Shown here: piece by piece, positions 4,472-6,953 of the stretch
How positions within the stretch are numbered: the first letter of the stretch is position 1
How the letters are laid out: each line of letters begins with the position of its first letter
Source: Rhodospirillaceae bacterium UBA4479
Lineage (GTDB): Bacteria > Pseudomonadota > Alphaproteobacteria > Rhodospirillales > Casp-alpha2
Direction of reading: 5' to 3'
DNA: 6,953 bases
Assembly: GCA_002389175.1 (NCBI GenBank)
Contig: DGNZ01000147.1
Coordinates: 1 to 6,953 of the forward strand
Position numbers and translations under genes: made by a program
The notes under the pieces: model-generated
What the model saw: the letters and a program-made list of their open reading frames with translations, nothing else
Told to the model about the DNA's origin: nothing
Databases searched by the model: none

Positions 4472-6953
4472 TTATTCAGCAGGCGTAGGTTTCGCATTCG
4501 GCAGTATCTCTGGATTTGATCCAGCCCCGCTCCCCCGCCGACGCTCTCTCCATGCCTGGAAATTTCCCCGTGCCATCAAGGCACACGGTGTGATCACCAG
4601 CGTGAGGACTGTCGCGAACGTCAAACCAAAGACGATGGCAGACGATAGTTGTGTCCACCATTGAGTGGACGGTGCGCCGATATTCACGGAACGCTCTACA
4701 AAGTCGATGTTGATCCCCAATACCATCGGCATCAGACCCAAGATCGTCGTGATCGTCGTCAAAAGAACAGGACGAAGGCGTTGTGCCCCGGTTTTTAAGA
4801 TTGCATCGCGAACCGACAAAGAATCAGTCTTTAGGCGATCAAACGTATCAATAAGAACAATGTTGTTGTTCACAACAATCCCGGCCAACGCGATGACACC
4901 AATCCCACTCATCACAATGCCAAATGGTTGCCCCGTCAGGAGCAAGCCAATAAACACACCAATCGTCGACATGATGACCGCTGATAGGATCAAAAAGGCT
5001 GAATAAAAGCTGTTGAACTGTGTCACCAAGATCAGCGCCATCAGGAACAATGCGACACCAAATGCCTTTACCAGAAACGCTTGTGCTTGCGCTTGCTCTT
5101 CGTCTTCGCCTTTGAATTCGATCATGATACGCGGATCAAAATTGGACGCTGAGACAAATTCGCGAATTTCCTGGACCTTGGCATCGACCAGGATCCCCTC
5201 GTCGACATCTGCCTTCACAGACATAACGCGACGCGTATCAGAACGATTGATGTTCCCGGTTTTCTGTTTCGGTTCAACGGAAACAAAGTTGCCAATGGGC
5301 ACAGAACCGTTGCCCGTATCGATCCGGATTTGGGACAGTTGGCTCAATGTACGGAATGCTTCGGGGTAACGCGCACGCACATCGATTTCATCATCCGCAT
5401 CATCGGGGCGATACTCACCCAGCTTTAGACCGTTCGTTGCAAGCTGGATCGACTTCCCGATCAGTTCAACATCTGCACCGAACTTTGCCGCCTGTGCCCG
5501 GTCCACAGTGACTTCGAATTCAATACCCGGTTGGGGTTGGCCGTCTTCAATATTCAAAAGCCCGTCCATGCCTTCAAAAAACGCCCGCAGTTTCTTGGCT
5601 GCGGGGGCAAGCAATTCAGGATTGCGGCTGGATAACTCAATCTGGATCGGTTTACCGACAGGTGGTCCCGCTTCTTCTTTGCGGCGGTCCACATAAATAC
5701 CAGCGATGCCGATTGTCCGTTCATTGATCTCGTTCAGAATGTCATCCGCGGATGGGCGCAAGAACCAGTCTTCAAATTCCAACGTGATTTCACCGATAAT
5801 GTCTTCGGCTTCTTCGGATCTGCTTTCCAAGCCAACACGCGTATACACAGCGCGAATACCATCGACGTCCAAGGTCTCTTTTTCGACCAAGGTCATGTAT
5901 TGGTTCTTTTCCCAGATCGACAGATTGCCCTGCGCGCGAACTTGTAATTTCGCTAAATCCGGTTCGACATTCGGAAAGAACTCAACGCCCTTGCCGAAAT
6001 TGCCATACATGACCTGCACACCGATCAACGTCACCAATGCCAAGGCCAATATTTTTCCAGGATGCCGAAGGGCCTTATCCAACACACGCAGATAAACGCC
6101 CGTCCCACCTTCGATCCGTTCCGGTCTGAACTCTGCATCTGCGGAAATTTCTTGTGCAAGTTTGGCATCAACAACACCGCCTGCCTTACCCATTTGCGCG
6201 CCGAGGGTGGGCACGAAAATTAGCGCCATGAAAAGCGAGGCCGTAAGCGTCACCAACAACGTGATGGGCAGGAACTTCATGAACTCACCGACAACGCCGG
6301 GCCAGAACAACAACGGTAAGAAGGCTGCCAACGTCGTCGCCGTCGAAGCCGTGATCGGCCATGCCATGCGTTTTGCCGCCAACGCATACGCTTTGGATTT
6401 CGGCTCGCCTTCTGACATTTTTCGATCAGCGTATTCTGTCACGACAATGGCGCCATCAACCAACATACCGACGGCCAAAATAAGACTAAACAACACCACC
6501 ATGTTTACGGTGAAACCAACCGTATGCAGAAACAAAATTGCCGTCAGAAATGATCCCGGGATCGCAATCCCGACCAGACCCGCCGTGCGAATACCCAATG
6601 CCGCAACCACGATGACCATGACCAACAACACCGCCGACAGGACGTTGTTTTGCAGATCAGTCAGCATCAGCCGGATATTATCGGATTTATCCTGCAGATA
6701 ACCGACCTGAACGGATTGCTGAAGCGTTTGTGGCCATTCAGCCCGGCGCGACTCAACGATTTCGCGGACACGTTCTACGGTATCAATAATGTTTTCACCG
6801 GTGCGTTTTGATATTTCGAGTGCAATCGCAGGCTGGCCACCCACACGCGCGAACGTGCTTGGGTCTTTGAAGCCGCGTCGCAATTCAGAAATATCGCCCA
6901 AGGTAATGGCCGTATCACCATCGACTTTGACTGGCATCGATCCGATATCGCCG
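4472..6953 (-). CDS. RND-superfamily efflux permease subunit, N-terminus beyond window
   Basis: Seen: 826 residues to a TAA at 4472; the frame is open to the right edge. Compared with AcrB-like pumps (about 1030-1050 residues), roughly the first 250 are missing, including helix 1 and the first porter subdomains. Counting from the Met at 6937: end of the first periplasmic half (1-90), helices 2-6 (about 95-245), helix 7 (296-310), second periplasmic half (about 315-615), helices 8-12 (about 620-788), and a basic tail. In helix 4, GMLVDGAIVVTEYADR has one acidic residue D161 where AcrB has two adjacent Asp; E168 follows. In helix 10, GIVVNNNIVLID has Asn where AcrB has the relay Lys. These are common in non-AcrB RND branches, so substrate class is open. 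Family knowledge: these trimeric inner-membrane proton antiporters export drugs, lipids or metals with a periplasmic adaptor and outer-membrane channel, possibly encoded upstream. It converges on pssA with 21 bp between, and is not part of that operon. Confidence 0.93.
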   Translation of the reverse strand, partial: GDIGSMPVKVDGDTAITLGDISELRRGFKDPSTFARVGGQPAIALEISKRTGENIIDTVERVREIVESRRAEWPQTLQQSVQVGYLQDKSDNIRLMLTDLQNNVLSAVLLVMVIVVAALGIRTAGLVGIAIPGSFLTAILFLHTVGFTVNMVVLFSLILAVGMLVDGAIVVTEYADRKMSEGEPKSKAYALAAKRMAWPITASTATTLAAFLPLLFWPGVVGEFMKFLPITLLVTLTASLFMALIFVPTLGAQMGKAGGVVDAKLAQEISADAEFRPERIEGGTGVYLRVLDKALRHPGKILALALVTLIGVQVMYGNFGKGVEFFPNVEPDLAKLQVRAQGNLSIWEKNQYMTLVEKETLDVDGIRAVYTRVGLESRSEEAEDIIGEITLEFEDWFLRPSADDILNEINERTIGIAGIYVDRRKEEAGPPVGKPIQIELSSRNPELLAPAAKKLRAFFEGMDGLLNIEDGQPQPGIEFEVTVDRAQAAKFGADVELIGKSIQLATNGLKLGEYRPDDADDEIDVRARYPEAFRTLSQLSQIRIDTGNGSVPIGNFVSVEPKQKTGNINRSDTRRVMSVKADVDEGILVDAKVQEIREFVSASNFDPRIMIEFKGEDEEQAQAQAFLVKAFGVALFLMALILVTQFNSFYSAFLILSAVIMSTIGVFIGLLLTGQPFGIVMSGIGVIALAGIVVNNNIVLIDTFDRLKTDSLSVRDAILKTGAQRLRPVLLTTITTILGLMPMVLGINIDFVERSVNIGAPSTQWWTQLSSAIVFGLTFATVLTLVITPCALMARGNFQAWRERRRGSGAGSNPEILPNAKPTPAE

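Noticed and set aside
4466..4479. Small hairpin CTGAA-ATTA-TTCAG at the RND stop codon, as a bidirectional terminator for pssA and RND
   Set aside because: A five-base A/T-rich stem without a T tract is too weak to support a call.

Overview
The window looks like ordinary chromosomal DNA from an alphaproteobacterium. That placement is inferred from the protein families and from the adjacent psd-pssA pair; nothing in the window fixes species or genus. Base composition and codon use look even throughout, and I see no insertion sequence, integrase, phage gene, CRISPR array, tRNA or rRNA. Six genes are represented: four complete, one cut by the left edge (LOG family) and one cut by the right edge (RND pump). 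A seventh coding unit, a cytochrome c', is present at full length but frameshifted.

Layout, left to right. The first 49 codons of a LOG-family nucleotide phosphoribohydrolase run leftward off the window (1-147, minus). After a divergent spacer comes a periplasmic cytochrome c' (323-775, plus). Its heme-binding CXXCH sits in the +1 frame just after a run of six A residues, so the reading frame as given loses the motif. Facing it tail to tail is a membrane cytochrome b561 (832-1518, minus), a plausible electron donor to the soluble cytochrome. A divergent spacer of about 130 bp with a candidate promoter and a perfect 12-bp palindrome leads to a membrane-anchored envelope protein with two Ig-like repeats and a C-terminal LysM domain (1647-2702, plus).

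A 205-bp spacer with a weak promoter candidate and an inverted repeat precedes a tight two-gene phospholipid operon. Its genes are phosphatidylserine decarboxylase (psd, TTG start, 2908-3594) and CDP-diacylglycerol-serine O-phosphatidyltransferase (pssA, 3596-4450), separated by one base. Together they make phosphatidylethanolamine: PssA forms phosphatidylserine and Psd decarboxylates it. Convergent with pssA, only 21 bp away, is the C-terminal four-fifths or so of an RND-superfamily efflux permease (4472-6953, minus) whose start lies beyond the right edge.

The one real anomaly is the cytochrome c' frameshift. It may be a homopolymer sequencing or assembly error, a genuine inactivating mutation, or less likely a slippage-controlled gene. 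I did not find convincing evidence of a previously undescribed system.
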